Part shown: positions 14,064 to 27,921 of the stretch, in pieces
How the letters are laid out: each line of letters starts with the position of its first letter
Numbering within the stretch: position 1 is the first letter of the stretch
DNA from: Shinella sp. H4-D48
GTDB lineage: Bacteria > Pseudomonadota > Alphaproteobacteria > Rhizobiales > Rhizobiaceae
Length of the DNA stretch: 64,000 bases
Assembly: GCF_022637395.1 (NCBI RefSeq)
Contig: NZ_CP093337.1
Coordinates: 2,812,501-2,876,500, forward strand
Reading direction: 5' to 3'
Notes under the pieces: generated by a model
What the model saw: the letters and a program-made list of their open reading frames with translations, nothing else
What the model was told of the DNA's origin: nothing
Databases searched by the model: none
Position numbers and translations under genes: made by a program

Positions 14064-15560
14064 TCACTTCATCGTCGGCATGACGAACTCGGCGCCGTCC
14101 TTGATGCCCGAGGGCCAGCGGCTCGTCACGGTCTTGGTACGGGTCCAGAACTTGATGGAATCCGTGCCGTGCTGGTTCAGGTCGCCGAAGGACGACGACT
14201 TCCATCCGCCGAAGGAATGGTAGGCCAGCGGAACCGGGATGGGAACATTGACGCCGACCATGCCGATATTGATGCGGCTGGCGAAGTCGCGGGCGGCATC
14301 GCCGTCACGGGTATAGATGGCGACGCCGTTGCCGTATTCGTGCTTCATCGGCAGGTCGAGCGCTTCTTCGTAGTTCTTGGCGCGAACGACGGAGAGAACC
14401 GGGCCGAAGATTTCGGTCTTGTAGATCTCCATGTCGGGCGTGACGTTGTCGAACAGGCAGCCCCCGACGAAATAGCCGTCTTCATAGCCCTGCAGCTTGA
14501 AGCCGCGGCCATCGACCACGAGCTTGGCGCCTTCCTCGACGCCCTTGTCGATGAGGCCCAGGATGCGCGTCTGGGCTTCCTTGGTCACGACCGGGCCCAT
14601 GTCGGCCTTGTCATCGGTATACGGGCCGATGCGCAGGCTCTCGATCATCGGCGTCAGCTTGTCGATCAGGCGGTTGGCGGTTTCCTCACCGACCGGAACG
14701 GCAACCGAGATCGCCATGCAGCGCTCGCCGGCCGAGCCGTAGCCGGCGCCCATCAGGGCGTTGGCGGCCTGGTCGAGATCGGCATCCGGCATGATGATCA
14801 TGTGGTTCTTAGCGCCACCGAAGCACTGTGCGCGCTTACCGTTGGCGGCGGCCGTGCCATAGACGTAACGAGCGATCGGCGTGGAACCAACGAAGGAGAT
14901 CGCGCTGATATCCGGGTGCGTCAGCAGGCCATCGACGGCGCTCTTGTCGCCGTTGACGACATTGAGGATGCCGGCCGGCAGACCGGCCTCGATCATCAGT
15001 TCGGCGAGGCGGATCGGCAGCGACGGATCGCGCTCGGACGGCTTCAGGATGAAGGCGTTGCCGCAGGCGATGGCCGGCGCGAACATCCACATCGGGATCA
15101 TGCCCGGGAAGTTGAACGGCGTGATGCCCGCGCCGATACCGACCGGCTGGCGGATCGAATACATGTCGATGTTCGGGCCGGCGCCTTCGGTGAATTCGCT
15201 CTTGGAGAGGTGCGGAATGCCGATGACGAATTCGCAGACTTCCAGGCCGCGGATGACGTCGCCCTTGCTGTCCTCGACCGTCTTGCCATGCTCCTTGGAG
15301 ATCAGAACCGCCAGCTCGTCCATATGCTTGTTCAGGAGTTCGACGAACTTCATGAAGACGCGGGCGCGGCGCTGCGGGTTGGTGGCGGCCCACTTCGGCT
15401 GCGCGGCCTTCGCGCTGTCGACGGCGGCCTGGAGTTCTGCTTCGCTGGCCAGCGCGACCTGCGCCTGCACTTCGCCGGTTGCCGGGTTGTAGACATTGGC
15501 CGTGCGGCCGCTGGTGCCGGGCACCTGCTTGCCGTCGATAAAGTGACCGATCTGATACAT
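14064..15560 (-). CDS. mmsA: CoA-acylating methylmalonate-semialdehyde dehydrogenase
   Basis: A 498-residue aldehyde dehydrogenase of the usual MmsA length. It opens MYQIGHFIDGKQVPGTSGRT, has the MmsA cofactor region ITPFNFPGMIPMWMFAPAIA and the catalytic Cys281 in GSAGERCMA. It oxidises malonate or methylmalonate semialdehyde to acetyl- or propionyl-CoA with NAD and CoA, and serves valine, myo-inositol and beta-alanine breakdown in the cytoplasm. GGAGGACTCCC precedes the ATG. It diverges from a LysR regulator; the dyad at 15595-15651 lies between them. No iol or other val genes are nearby, so which pathway it feeds cannot be told here. Confidence 0.93.
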   Translation of the reverse strand: MYQIGHFIDGKQVPGTSGRTANVYNPATGEVQAQVALASEAELQAAVDSAKAAQPKWAATNPQRRARVFMKFVELLNKHMDELAVLISKEHGKTVEDSKGDVIRGLEVCEFVIGIPHLSKSEFTEGAGPNIDMYSIRQPVGIGAGITPFNFPGMIPMWMFAPAIACGNAFILKPSERDPSLPIRLAELMIEAGLPAGILNVVNGDKSAVDGLLTHPDISAISFVGSTPIARYVYGTAAANGKRAQCFGGAKNHMIIMPDADLDQAANALMGAGYGSAGERCMAISVAVPVGEETANRLIDKLTPMIESLRIGPYTDDKADMGPVVTKEAQTRILGLIDKGVEEGAKLVVDGRGFKLQGYEDGYFVGGCLFDNVTPDMEIYKTEIFGPVLSVVRAKNYEEALDLPMKHEYGNGVAIYTRDGDAARDFASRINIGMVGVNVPIPVPLAYHSFGGWKSSSFGDLNQHGTDSIKFWTRTKTVTSRWPSGIKDGAEFVMPTMK

Positions 15561-15594
15561 GGGAGTCCTCCTTGGTTATGGGCAGATGATCGCA

Positions 15595-15651
15595 CTTCAA
15601 TTTGCACAACACAATCGCCTGAGATAAGGAACCGTTGTGCAAGAATTGAAG
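15595..15651. promoter_or_regulatory. Long inverted repeat between mmsA and the LysR gene
   Basis: The left arm (15595-15610) reads CTTCAATTTGCACAAC and the right arm (15634-15651) is its inverse with two extra bases. The 9-bp cores TTGCACAAC (15602-15610) and GTTGTGCAA (15634-15642) are perfect. The spacer is 23 nt. The placement between divergent mmsA and lysR suggests the binding site of the LysR regulator. Confidence 0.55.
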
Positions 15652-15662
15652 TCGGAGGCTGC

Positions 15663-16544
15663 ATGAACTGGGATGATGTGCGCATGTTTCTGGCCGTGGC
15701 CCGCACCGGCCAGATCCTTGCGGCTTCGCGGCGGCTCGGGGTCAACCACGCCACGCTCAGCCGTCGCGTCAGCGCGCTGGAAGAGGCGCTCAAGACCCGC
15801 CTCCTCATCCGGCGCACCAATGGCTGCGACCTGACGGCGGAGGGCGAGACGTTCCTGCGGGCCGCCGAGCGGATGGAAACGGAAATGCTGGCAGCGCAGG
15901 CGAGCATCGGTCGTATCGATACCGCCGTCGCCGGCACCGTGCGCGTGGGCGCGCCTGACGGTTTCGGCGTCTCGTTTCTCGCACCGCGTCTCGGCAAGCT
16001 GACGGCGCGGCACCCGGAGCTCAAGATCCAGCTTGTGCCGGTGCCCCGCTCCTTCTCGCTGTCACAGCGGGAGGCGGATATCGCAATCACGCTCGAACGA
16101 CCGGAACAGGGCCGCCTCGTCTCCTCCAAGCTTACGGATTATACGCTCGGGCTTTACGCGTCGCGCGACTACCTTGCGGAGAACGGAACGCCGGAAACGG
16201 TGGACGAACTGAAAGCGCATCGGCGCGTCGGCTATGTGGAGGACCTGATCTTCACCGCCTCGCTCAACTTTACCGGCGAAATCATGCGCAGCTGGGACGC
16301 GGGCTTCGAGATCTCGAGCGCCACGGGCCAGACGGAGGCCGTGCGCTCCGGGGCCGGCATCGGCATCCTGCACGACTATATTGCCCGACAGCATCACGAG
16401 CTTGTGCGGGTACTCCCCGCAAACACCATCCGTCGCGCCTACTGGACCACCTGGCACGAAAGCGCGCGCGACCTTGCCCGCGTGCGCACCGTCGCCGAAT
16501 TCCTTCAGGAACTCGTGCGGCAGGAGCACGACATCTTTCTCTGA
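15663..16544 (+). CDS. LysR-family transcriptional regulator
   Basis: A 293-residue LysR protein. The N-terminal winged helix covers residues 1-60 (MNWDDVRMFLAVARTGQILA, then SRRLGVNHATLSRRVSALEE); the effector domain begins near residue 90 (GTVRVGAPDGFGVSFLAPRL). The start is the ATG at 15663 with GGAGG at 15655-15659; an open frame far upstream is antisense to mmsA. Adjacent and divergent to mmsA, it is the probable regulator of that gene, with the dyad at 15595-15651 as a candidate site. Confidence 0.85.
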   Translation: MNWDDVRMFLAVARTGQILAASRRLGVNHATLSRRVSALEEALKTRLLIRRTNGCDLTAEGETFLRAAERMETEMLAAQASIGRIDTAVAGTVRVGAPDGFGVSFLAPRLGKLTARHPELKIQLVPVPRSFSLSQREADIAITLERPEQGRLVSSKLTDYTLGLYASRDYLAENGTPETVDELKAHRRVGYVEDLIFTASLNFTGEIMRSWDAGFEISSATGQTEAVRSGAGIGILHDYIARQHHELVRVLPANTIRRAYWTTWHESARDLARVRTVAEFLQELVRQEHDIFL

Positions 16545-16626
16545 GTCCGAGCGGCGGCGCTTCGCACGAGCCACCGCGCGCGGACATCGGCTGAAATGCA
16601 GGATGAAACGACGAAAAAGCGAAAGC

Positions 16627-16679
16627 TTCCCCTCTCCCGGTAAGTCGTTATGACTACTAGACTTATCGGGAGAGGGGAA
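16627..16679 (-). terminator. 20-bp hairpin directly after tRNA-His
   Basis: The arms 16627-16646 and 16660-16679 pair over 20 bp with one G-U wobble and a 13-nt loop. On the minus strand the hairpin begins at the base right after the encoded CCA end of tRNA-His (16680). CTTTCGCTTTTTCG follows the hairpin on that strand. It most likely terminates the tRNA transcript and marks where 3' processing must start. Confidence 0.65.
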
Positions 16680-16756
16680 TGGTACGGTTGAGTGGGGTCG
16701 AACCACCGACCTCAGGTGCCACAAACCTGCGCTCTAACCAACTGAGCTACAACCGC
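16680..16756 (-). tRNA. tRNA-His (anticodon GTG)
   Basis: A 77-nt cloverleaf. The anticodon arm is CAGGT-TTGTGGC-ACCTG with anticodon GTG; the D arm AGCTCAGTTGGTTAGAGC and T arm GGTTCGACC are standard. The acceptor stem is GCGGTTG paired with CAACCGT, leaving a G1-U72 wobble, discriminator A73 and an encoded CCA. This is the alpha-proteobacterial tRNA-His form without the G-1:C73 pair used elsewhere. The 20-bp hairpin touches its 3' end. Confidence 0.95.
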
Positions 16757-16840
16757 ACACGGCGCGTGTTCCGCGCTTGGTGCGTCACATACGGGCAGCC
16801 GCACCTTTTTTCAAGCTCTTTTTACCCGGTATCAAACGAA

Positions 16841-16866
16841 AATGACCGGGCGATGGCCCGGTCATT
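16841..16866 (-). terminator. Rho-independent terminator after the phasin gene
   Basis: An 11-bp stem (AATGACCGGGC / GCCCGGTCATT) with loop GATG, followed on the minus strand by TTCGTTT. It lies 35 bp past the phasin stop. Confidence 0.75.
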
Positions 16867-16901
16867 CAAACCTTGCGGGCCGAGGCCGCGCGATATGCGG
16901 T

Positions 16902-17351
16902 TCAGACGGCCTTGAAGGACTTCATGGCCTTTTCGGCAGCCGACTTGCCGGGAGCGGAGACTTTTTCGGCAACCTTCTTGGAGGTTTCCTGAAGGGTCTT
17001 GGCCTGCTCGACGGCGACTTCGGCCTGCTTGCGAAGGAAGGCGGTCTGCAGTTCGAACAGTTCAGCGACCGACTTCACGCCGAGCAGGGCTTCCATGTGC
17101 GAAAGCGAGTTTTCAGCATTGGTGCGCAAAGCTTCGATGGCCTTGAGGCCGAGTTCGACGGAGCCGGCCTGCGCGCTCTCAAGCGTCGATTCGACGGTCT
17201 TGGTGGCGTCTTCGGCGGCTTCCTTCATCTTGGCATAGGCTTCCTTGGTCTGCGCGGCGCCCTTTTCGGCGAAATCACGGAAGCTTTCGGAAAACTTGCT
17301 CGGGTCGATGGATGCGATGGAGAATACGTCGTCGATCTTCTTGGTCGCCAT
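16902..17351 (-). CDS. Phasin family protein
   Basis: A 149-residue, Ala/Lys/Glu-rich, mainly helical protein: MATKKIDDVFSIASIDPSKF, then FRDFAEKGAAQTKEAYAKMK and a long amphipathic stretch ending LQETSKKVAEKVSAPGKSAA. It fits the Phasin_2 family, which coats polyhydroxybutyrate granules in the cytoplasm. The ATG at 17351 has AAAGGAGCG upstream; the frame is open further but without a ribosome site. A perfect palindrome at 17437-17461 in the upstream region is a candidate operator. A terminator follows at 16841-16866. No PHB synthase gene is in the window; acetoacetyl-CoA synthetase is 6 kb away. Confidence 0.85.
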   Translation of the reverse strand: MATKKIDDVFSIASIDPSKFSESFRDFAEKGAAQTKEAYAKMKEAAEDATKTVESTLESAQAGSVELGLKAIEALRTNAENSLSHMEALLGVKSVAELFELQTAFLRKQAEVAVEQAKTLQETSKKVAEKVSAPGKSAAEKAMKSFKAV

Positions 17352-17436
17352 TGTCTGCGCTCCTTTGGTGTGGCCCTCTTCAGAGGCGCCATGTTTCGAG
17401 TGAGCTTGATATAGGCGATTCTCTTTCGCATTGCAA

Positions 17437-17461
17437 CATAATTGTGCAGTGCACAATTATG
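17437..17461. promoter_or_regulatory. Perfect 25-bp palindrome upstream of the phasin gene
   Basis: Arms CATAATTGTGCA (17437-17448) and TGCACAATTATG (17450-17461) around a central G. It lies 86 bp upstream of the phasin ATG and about 130 bp upstream of the histidine kinase gene. The TGCA half-sites recall the TGC/GCA dyads bound by PhaR-type phasin repressors (AniA in Ensifer); that link is inference. Confidence 0.6.
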
Positions 17462-17594
17462 ACCTGAGCCGTTAACCCTTTCGCCCGAAAGCGCGGGGCT
17501 GCCGGCCGCCGCCGCTGGACCCTTTGCCGCCTGACCGCTATTAATAAAGCGTTAATGGAAAGCCGGGGTGCCGGATCGAGATTCAGGCCTGAAC

Positions 17595-21104
<3,510 letters not shown>

Positions 21105-21183
21105 CCGGATTGGTCTAGACCGGCGCAAACGCCTTTCGGCTCTCCCGGTTTTTTCGGGCGGGCCGCATCGTCGAGGTAACGCA

Positions 21184-22872
21184 GTGCAGGTCCTTTCTGA
21201 AAACGTACCGGCGCGCAGCCTGCGCCGCCGGTCCGGCGCCGCCCGACATCCGGTTCTTTCCATCTCCGCCGTCCTGGCAGCAGCCATCGTGCTGATGCCG
21301 GCCATCGCCATAGTGGTGATTGCCGCGACCGGCGGCACCGACAACTGGCCGCATCTCCTCAGCAACGTCATTCCCCGCGCCACGCTGCGCACCTTCACCC
21401 TGCTGGCCGGCGTCGCCACCATCGCGGCAGTCGTGGGCGTGGTCACGGCCTGGCTGGTGGCGAGTTGCGAGTTTCCCGGGCGCCGGATCCTGTCGGGCCT
21501 GCTCGTGCTGCCGCTTGCCATTCCCGCCTATCTAGGCGCCTATGCGTTTGCAGAGTTCTTCTCCTTCACCGGGCCGATCCAGAGCGCCTATCGCGCGCTG
21601 TTCGGCTTCCAGACCAGCCGAGACTACTGGTTCCCGGAAGTGCGCACGACCGGCGGCGCGATGCTGGTGCTGTCGAGCGTGCTCTATCCCTATGTCTACC
21701 TCTCCGCCCGCTCGATGTTCCTGATGCAGGGCCGGGCGGCAGCGGATGTGGCGCGCACGCTCGGTGCGGGGCCGCTGAAGGTCTTCGCGCGCATCCAGAT
21801 TCCCATGGCGCGGCCGGCGATCATGGTCGGGCTGACTCTGGTAGCGATGGAAACGCTGAACGATATCGGCGCGGTCGAATATCTGGGTGTCCAGACCCTG
21901 ACCTTCTCGATCTTCGACACCTGGCTCAATCGCGGCAGCCTTGCGGGCGCCGCGCAGATCGCCTGCATCATGCTCGTCTTCGTCGTCTGCCTGATGATGG
22001 TGGAGCGCGCCGCGCGCCGGCGGCAACGCTTCGCCAGCCAGAAGACGACAGCGGCGGTGCATGATTCCGTCCGCCTCAGGCTCGCGGGCTGGAAGCGCTG
22101 GGCGGCCAGCCTCACCTGCCTGCTGCCGCCCGTCATCGGCTTTGCCATTCCAGTCTTCGTGCTGGGCGGCTATGCGCTGCGCCGGGTGGAGCAATTCGCA
22201 TCGCCACGTCTTCTTTCGGCGCTCTGGCACAGTGTGCTGGTCTCCGGGTCGACCGCCATCATCGCCGTGCTTCTCGCCTTCCTGCTGGCCTATGCGGCGC
22301 GCACCACGCGTTCCCGGCTAAACGCCGCTGCAGGCCGCTTCGCCTCGTTCGGCTATGGCGTCCCGGGAACGGTTCTGGCTATAGGCGTGCTCATTCCGCT
22401 CGCCAATTTCGACAATGCGCTGGACGCTTTCCTGCGGGCGAATTTCGGCATTTCGACCGGACTTCTGCTGTCCGGCACCGGCTTTGCGATCATCTACGCC
22501 TGCACCGTGCGCTTCCTCACCATGGCCGAGGGCACGATCGATGCGGGGTTCCACAAGCTTTCGCCGCATCTCGACATGGCGGCGCGCACGCTTGGGCGCA
22601 CCAGCAGCCAGACGCTCTGGAGCGTGCTGGTGCCGATGATGCGGCCGGCGACGCTGACGGCGGCATTGCTCGTCTTCATCGAATCGATGAAGGAGCTTTC
22701 GGCCACGATCATGCTGCGGCCGTTCAACTTCAATACGCTCGCGACCCTGGTCTACGAGGACGCCTCACGGGCGAAGGTGGAGGATGCGGGCGTACCGGCC
22801 ATGATCATCGTCGCGGTCGGGCTCATTCCGGTGTTTCTGGTGTCGCGCTCGCTCGACAAGGCAAACGGATAA
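21184..22872 (+). CDS. fbpB: Fe(III) ABC transporter permease, fused double-domain FbpB type
   Basis: A 562-residue permease made of two homologous transport modules. The first has its EAA loop in AADVARTLGAGPLKVFARIQ, the second in DMAARTLGRTSSQTLWSVLV; together there are about 12 membrane helices. This double arrangement and motifs such as METLNDIGAVEYLGVQTLTF and ESMKELSATIMLRPFNFNTL are typical of FbpB/AfuB ferric transporters. The GTG at 21184 has GAGGTAA 7 nt upstream; a longer frame starts inside the kinase gene. It probably works with FbpA (10628-11671), encoded 10 kb away. No FbpC-type ATPase is in the window. Confidence 0.88.
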   Translation: MQVLSENVPARSLRRRSGAARHPVLSISAVLAAAIVLMPAIAIVVIAATGGTDNWPHLLSNVIPRATLRTFTLLAGVATIAAVVGVVTAWLVASCEFPGRRILSGLLVLPLAIPAYLGAYAFAEFFSFTGPIQSAYRALFGFQTSRDYWFPEVRTTGGAMLVLSSVLYPYVYLSARSMFLMQGRAAADVARTLGAGPLKVFARIQIPMARPAIMVGLTLVAMETLNDIGAVEYLGVQTLTFSIFDTWLNRGSLAGAAQIACIMLVFVVCLMMVERAARRRQRFASQKTTAAVHDSVRLRLAGWKRWAASLTCLLPPVIGFAIPVFVLGGYALRRVEQFASPRLLSALWHSVLVSGSTAIIAVLLAFLLAYAARTTRSRLNAAAGRFASFGYGVPGTVLAIGVLIPLANFDNALDAFLRANFGISTGLLLSGTGFAIIYACTVRFLTMAEGTIDAGFHKLSPHLDMAARTLGRTSSQTLWSVLVPMMRPATLTAALLVFIESMKELSATIMLRPFNFNTLATLVYEDASRAKVEDAGVPAMIIVAVGLIPVFLVSRSLDKANG

Positions 22873-22897
22873 AAAAAGGGCGACCCTAAGGCCGCCC
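22871..22897 (-). terminator. Candidate rho-independent terminator, minus strand
   Basis: On the minus strand an 8-bp stem (GGGCGGCC / GGTCGCCC, one G-U pair) with loop TTAG runs into seven T. On the plus strand the same stem has an A-C mismatch and no T tract. It may end the acetoacetyl-CoA synthetase transcript, although that stop codon is 220 bp upstream. Confidence 0.5.
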
Positions 22898-23120
22898 CGA
22901 TAGTTTGCATGCTGTCCAACGAAAGCCAGTGTGAACGGCATCATGCCATCGGGGTCGGTCGACCGATACGCCCGTCATCGGGCGCGCTCAAGTTGGGACG
23001 ACCTTGTGCCAGCCCACCTTAACAAATCCTTACCTGACCGGTTGCGGCACAAACCTTTCGTTCACAACTTCGCAATCTTGGTTAATTTGACAGGCGTCAA
23101 ATCGTTAACGCTGGCGCCGG
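22873..23120. other. Intergenic region between convergent fbpB and the aacS gene
   Basis: About 248 bp between two gene ends. No coding frame of note. It contains the hairpin at 22871-22897 and a short palindrome CGGTCGACCG. Nothing else could be assigned. Confidence 0.5.
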
Positions 23121-25073
<1,953 letters not shown>

Positions 25074-25253
25074 GCTTATCCTCCACTCCACGGCCTTGGT
25101 ATATCATGGTGCGTCGCAATATAAAGTGGCGGACGCCGGATCGCGCCGTCTCCGAACGCAATTCCGCCATGGCGGGATTTGATTTCTTTCGCACGAGAGC
25201 CTATCCCGATTTCGCTTGAGATGAGAATGCCGCGGGCAGAGGAGCCGCGCCCT

Positions 25254-27083
25254 ATGATCCTTCCCCGTCTGGTGCGATCGAAATTCTGGGTATGGTCGAT
25301 CCTCGTCGTGCTCGTCGTGGTCACGGCACTGCGCATCGGCTTCTCCTTTCTCGTCCAGCCGGAGACGGTGGAGCGCGGCCTGGAACAGGCGATGGAGAAC
25401 TGGACGGGTGCGCAGGTTCATATCGGCAAGGAAACGCATTTCAGCTTCTGGCCCTATCCACGCGTCACGCTGCGCGACGTGCGCGTCGTGCCGGATGGCA
25501 GCGGCGAGCTAATCTCCGCCGAGACCGTCTCGGCGACGTTCGACCTTCTCGGCGCGCTGCGCGGTCACCCGTCGTTCAGCGATTTCGAGCTTGTGCGGCC
25601 CATCGTGCGCCTGCGCCGGGAGGCGGACGGAACGTTCAACTGGCGGCACAGCGGCTGGCTCGTCGAAGCTATCGAAGCGACGAAGGCCACCGGGAGCAAG
25701 CCGGCCTCCGACCCATCCAAAGAACGCATCGGCACGATCACGCTCGTGGACGGCGTGCTGGAAATCGTCTCCGGTGAGAGCCGTCCCTACCGCATCTCTG
25801 ATATAGACGGCACGGTCACCTGGCCGACCCTGCGGCAGCGCTTGTCCATGACGCTTTCCGGTGTCAGCAACGGCGAGATGACGCGCCTGTCTTTCGACAC
25901 CGATCAGCCGCTCGCTCTGTTTGCGGGCCGCGACGCCACCGTTCGCGCGAGCGTGACCGCCGACCCCGGTGCCATCAGCTTCGAAGGCGCCGCCAATCTT
26001 TCCGGCAGCGGCTTCGTCAACGGCGCCGTGCAGCTTTCAACGCCGTCCCTCAGCCGTCTTCTTTCATGGCAGGGCCGGGACATTCCGGCCGTCAGCACCA
26101 TCGGCCAGATGACCGTCGAAGCGAATGTCGCGACATCCGGCTACGCCGCCAGACTTGAGAACGTCAAGCTGGCGCTCGACGGCACGAAGGCGACCGGCGT
26201 GCTCGACCTCAACATGCCGCCGGAGAGCGTGCCGCGGATCGGGGGAACACTTGCCTTCGACCGCATCGACCTGCGTGCCTTTCTCTCGGCATTTTCGCCG
26301 CTTCCCGGCGCCGACCAGAACGCACCGACGATCGACACCACGTTCATCCATCAGTTCGGCATGGATCTGCGCCTTTCGGCGGGGACGGCCACGTTCGCGC
26401 CCTTTGCCCTGAAGGACCTTGCCGCCGGCATGCGCATCGAGAACGGGCGCGCATCCTTCGATATCGGCGACAGCACCCTGCTGGACGGTCGCCTGACGGG
26501 CCGCATCGCGCTTGCGGAGGAAGGCTTCCGCGGCGGCGGCAAGCTGCAATTCTCGCTCAGCAATGTCGACATGGGCAGCATCGCCAGCACACTAGCACTT
26601 CCGGGGCCACTGCCGTCGGGCATCGGATCGGCGGATTTCGAGCTCTCGACGAAGCTGCCGCTCTGGGCAACCACGCCCTCCGACATGTCCGGCAAGTTCC
26701 GCCTGCGGATGGGCTCCGGCACGCTCACACATTTCAACCGGCAATCCTTCGAAAAACTCGCAGCGCAGGGCGATTTCTTCAGCATGTCTGCGGCGGGAGA
26801 CGGGTCGTTCGACTTCACCAGGGCCGATGTGGAAGCGCGCCTCGATCGAGGGCTGGCCGAGCTGACAAAAGCGGAGATCGAAGGCAGCGATACGCTGCTC
26901 ACCTTGTCCGGCATGGTGCCCTACCGTACAGGCAGTCTGGCGCTGGCCGGCCTGTTGAAGGACCGAACGACAGCGGATGCCACGAACGGCAAACCGGGTA
27001 TCAGCTTTTTCGTCGGCGGCTCCTGGCCGGATCCGGTCATCTCTCCGGCCTCGATACTGACGGGGCGTCAGCCTCGCCAGTAA
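25254..27083 (+). CDS. AsmA-family protein
   Basis: A 609-residue protein with one N-terminal membrane helix (residues 10-33, SKFWVWSILVVLVVVTALRI) followed by a long beta-rich periplasmic region. VERGLEQAMENWTGAQVHIG and the ATTERN of repeated strand motifs (for example ISAETVSATFDLLGALRG) match the AsmA N-terminal domain; the C-terminal part carries the AsmA_2-like LALAGLLKD region. AsmA-like proteins help lipid transport and outer-membrane homeostasis. The ATG at 25254 has AGAGGAG at 25238-25244; ATGs at 25221 and 25227 are possible alternatives. Monocistronic, convergent with the polyamine operon. Confidence 0.85.
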   Translation: MILPRLVRSKFWVWSILVVLVVVTALRIGFSFLVQPETVERGLEQAMENWTGAQVHIGKETHFSFWPYPRVTLRDVRVVPDGSGELISAETVSATFDLLGALRGHPSFSDFELVRPIVRLRREADGTFNWRHSGWLVEAIEATKATGSKPASDPSKERIGTITLVDGVLEIVSGESRPYRISDIDGTVTWPTLRQRLSMTLSGVSNGEMTRLSFDTDQPLALFAGRDATVRASVTADPGAISFEGAANLSGSGFVNGAVQLSTPSLSRLLSWQGRDIPAVSTIGQMTVEANVATSGYAARLENVKLALDGTKATGVLDLNMPPESVPRIGGTLAFDRIDLRAFLSAFSPLPGADQNAPTIDTTFIHQFGMDLRLSAGTATFAPFALKDLAAGMRIENGRASFDIGDSTLLDGRLTGRIALAEEGFRGGGKLQFSLSNVDMGSIASTLALPGPLPSGIGSADFELSTKLPLWATTPSDMSGKFRLRMGSGTLTHFNRQSFEKLAAQGDFFSMSAAGDGSFDFTRADVEARLDRGLAELTKAEIEGSDTLLTLSGMVPYRTGSLALAGLLKDRTTADATNGKPGISFFVGGSWPDPVISPASILTGRQPRQ

Positions 27084-27099
27084 AGATTCCTCGTTGCAT

Positions 27100-27918
27100 T
27101 CAGCGGCCGGCAATCGCCGCCTGCTCGTCACGCTGGCGCTGCACTTCGCGCCTTTTCGTCATGATCGATGCGATGATGACGCCGATCGCGACGAGGCCGA
27201 TGAGAATGGTGCAGGCCGCGTTGATCTCGGGCGTGACGCCCAGGCGGACCTGACTGTAGATCTTCATCGGCAGGGTGGTGGCGCCCGGGCCAGAGGTGAA
27301 GCTGGCGATAACGAGGTCGTCCAGCGAGAGCGTCAGGGCCAGCATCCAGCCGGACAGCACGGCGGGCGCAATGACCGGCAGCGTCACCTCCAGGAAGGTA
27401 CGGACTGGCGTGGCGCCGAGATCCATTGCCGCCTCCTCGATCGAGCGATCGAAGGAGAGAAGGCGCGACTGCACCACCACGGTCACGAAGCACATGCTGA
27501 AGGTGATGTGCGCAAGCGTCACCGTGACGAAGCCGCGGTCGAGGCCGATGGCGACGAAGAGCAGGAGCAGCGACAGGCCGGTAATGACTTCCGGCATGAC
27601 GAGCGGCGCATAGACCATGCCCGAGAAGAGCAGCCGGCCGCGAAAGCGCGTGTAGCGCGTCAGCGCCAGCGCCGCCATGGTGCCGAGCACCGTGGCGATG
27701 GTAGCGGACAACAGCGCCACACGGATCGTCACCCACGCCGCATCCATCAGGCCGCGGTTGTTGAACAGCGAGACGTACCATTTCGTCGAGAAGCCGGCCC
27801 AGACCGTCACGAGCTTGGACTCGTTGAAGGAGAAGATGACCAGCAGCACAATGGGCAGATAGAGAAACGCAAAGCCGAGAACGACCGAGACGATATTGAA
27901 ACGGGACCAGGTGTTCAT
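27100..27918 (-). CDS. potI: Polyamine ABC transporter permease, PotI/PotC type
   Basis: A 272-residue permease with six membrane helices. It begins MNTWSRFNIVSVVLGFAFLY and has the EAA loop at SIEEAAMDLGATPVRTFLEV. SFTSGPGATTLPMKIYSQVR is characteristic of the PotC/PotI putrescine/spermidine permeases. It is the last gene of potFGHI and follows potH after 3 bp. It forms the inner-membrane channel with PotH. Confidence 0.9.
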   Translation of the reverse strand: MNTWSRFNIVSVVLGFAFLYLPIVLLVIFSFNESKLVTVWAGFSTKWYVSLFNNRGLMDAAWVTIRVALLSATIATVLGTMAALALTRYTRFRGRLLFSGMVYAPLVMPEVITGLSLLLLFVAIGLDRGFVTVTLAHITFSMCFVTVVVQSRLLSFDRSIEEAAMDLGATPVRTFLEVTLPVIAPAVLSGWMLALTLSLDDLVIASFTSGPGATTLPMKIYSQVRLGVTPEINAACTILIGLVAIGVIIASIMTKRREVQRQRDEQAAIAGR

Positions 27919-27921
27919 GGC

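Noticed and set aside
12593-14083. A 496-codon frame on the plus strand
   Set aside because: It is antisense to the DUF898 and M48 genes; composition is typical of a shadow frame.
14169-15662. Upstream extension of the LysR gene
   Set aside because: This open stretch lies antisense to mmsA. The real LysR start is at 15663 with a good ribosome site.
16627-16756. Integration site of a mobile element at tRNA-His
   Set aside because: tRNA genes are common att sites and a repeat is present, but no integrase or second copy of the tRNA 3' end was found nearby. The repeat is a hairpin that fits a terminator.
25164-25175. Palindrome CCGCCATGGCGG between aacS and the AsmA gene
   Set aside because: A 12-bp GC-rich palindrome is expected by chance in such DNA and no link to a promoter could be made.
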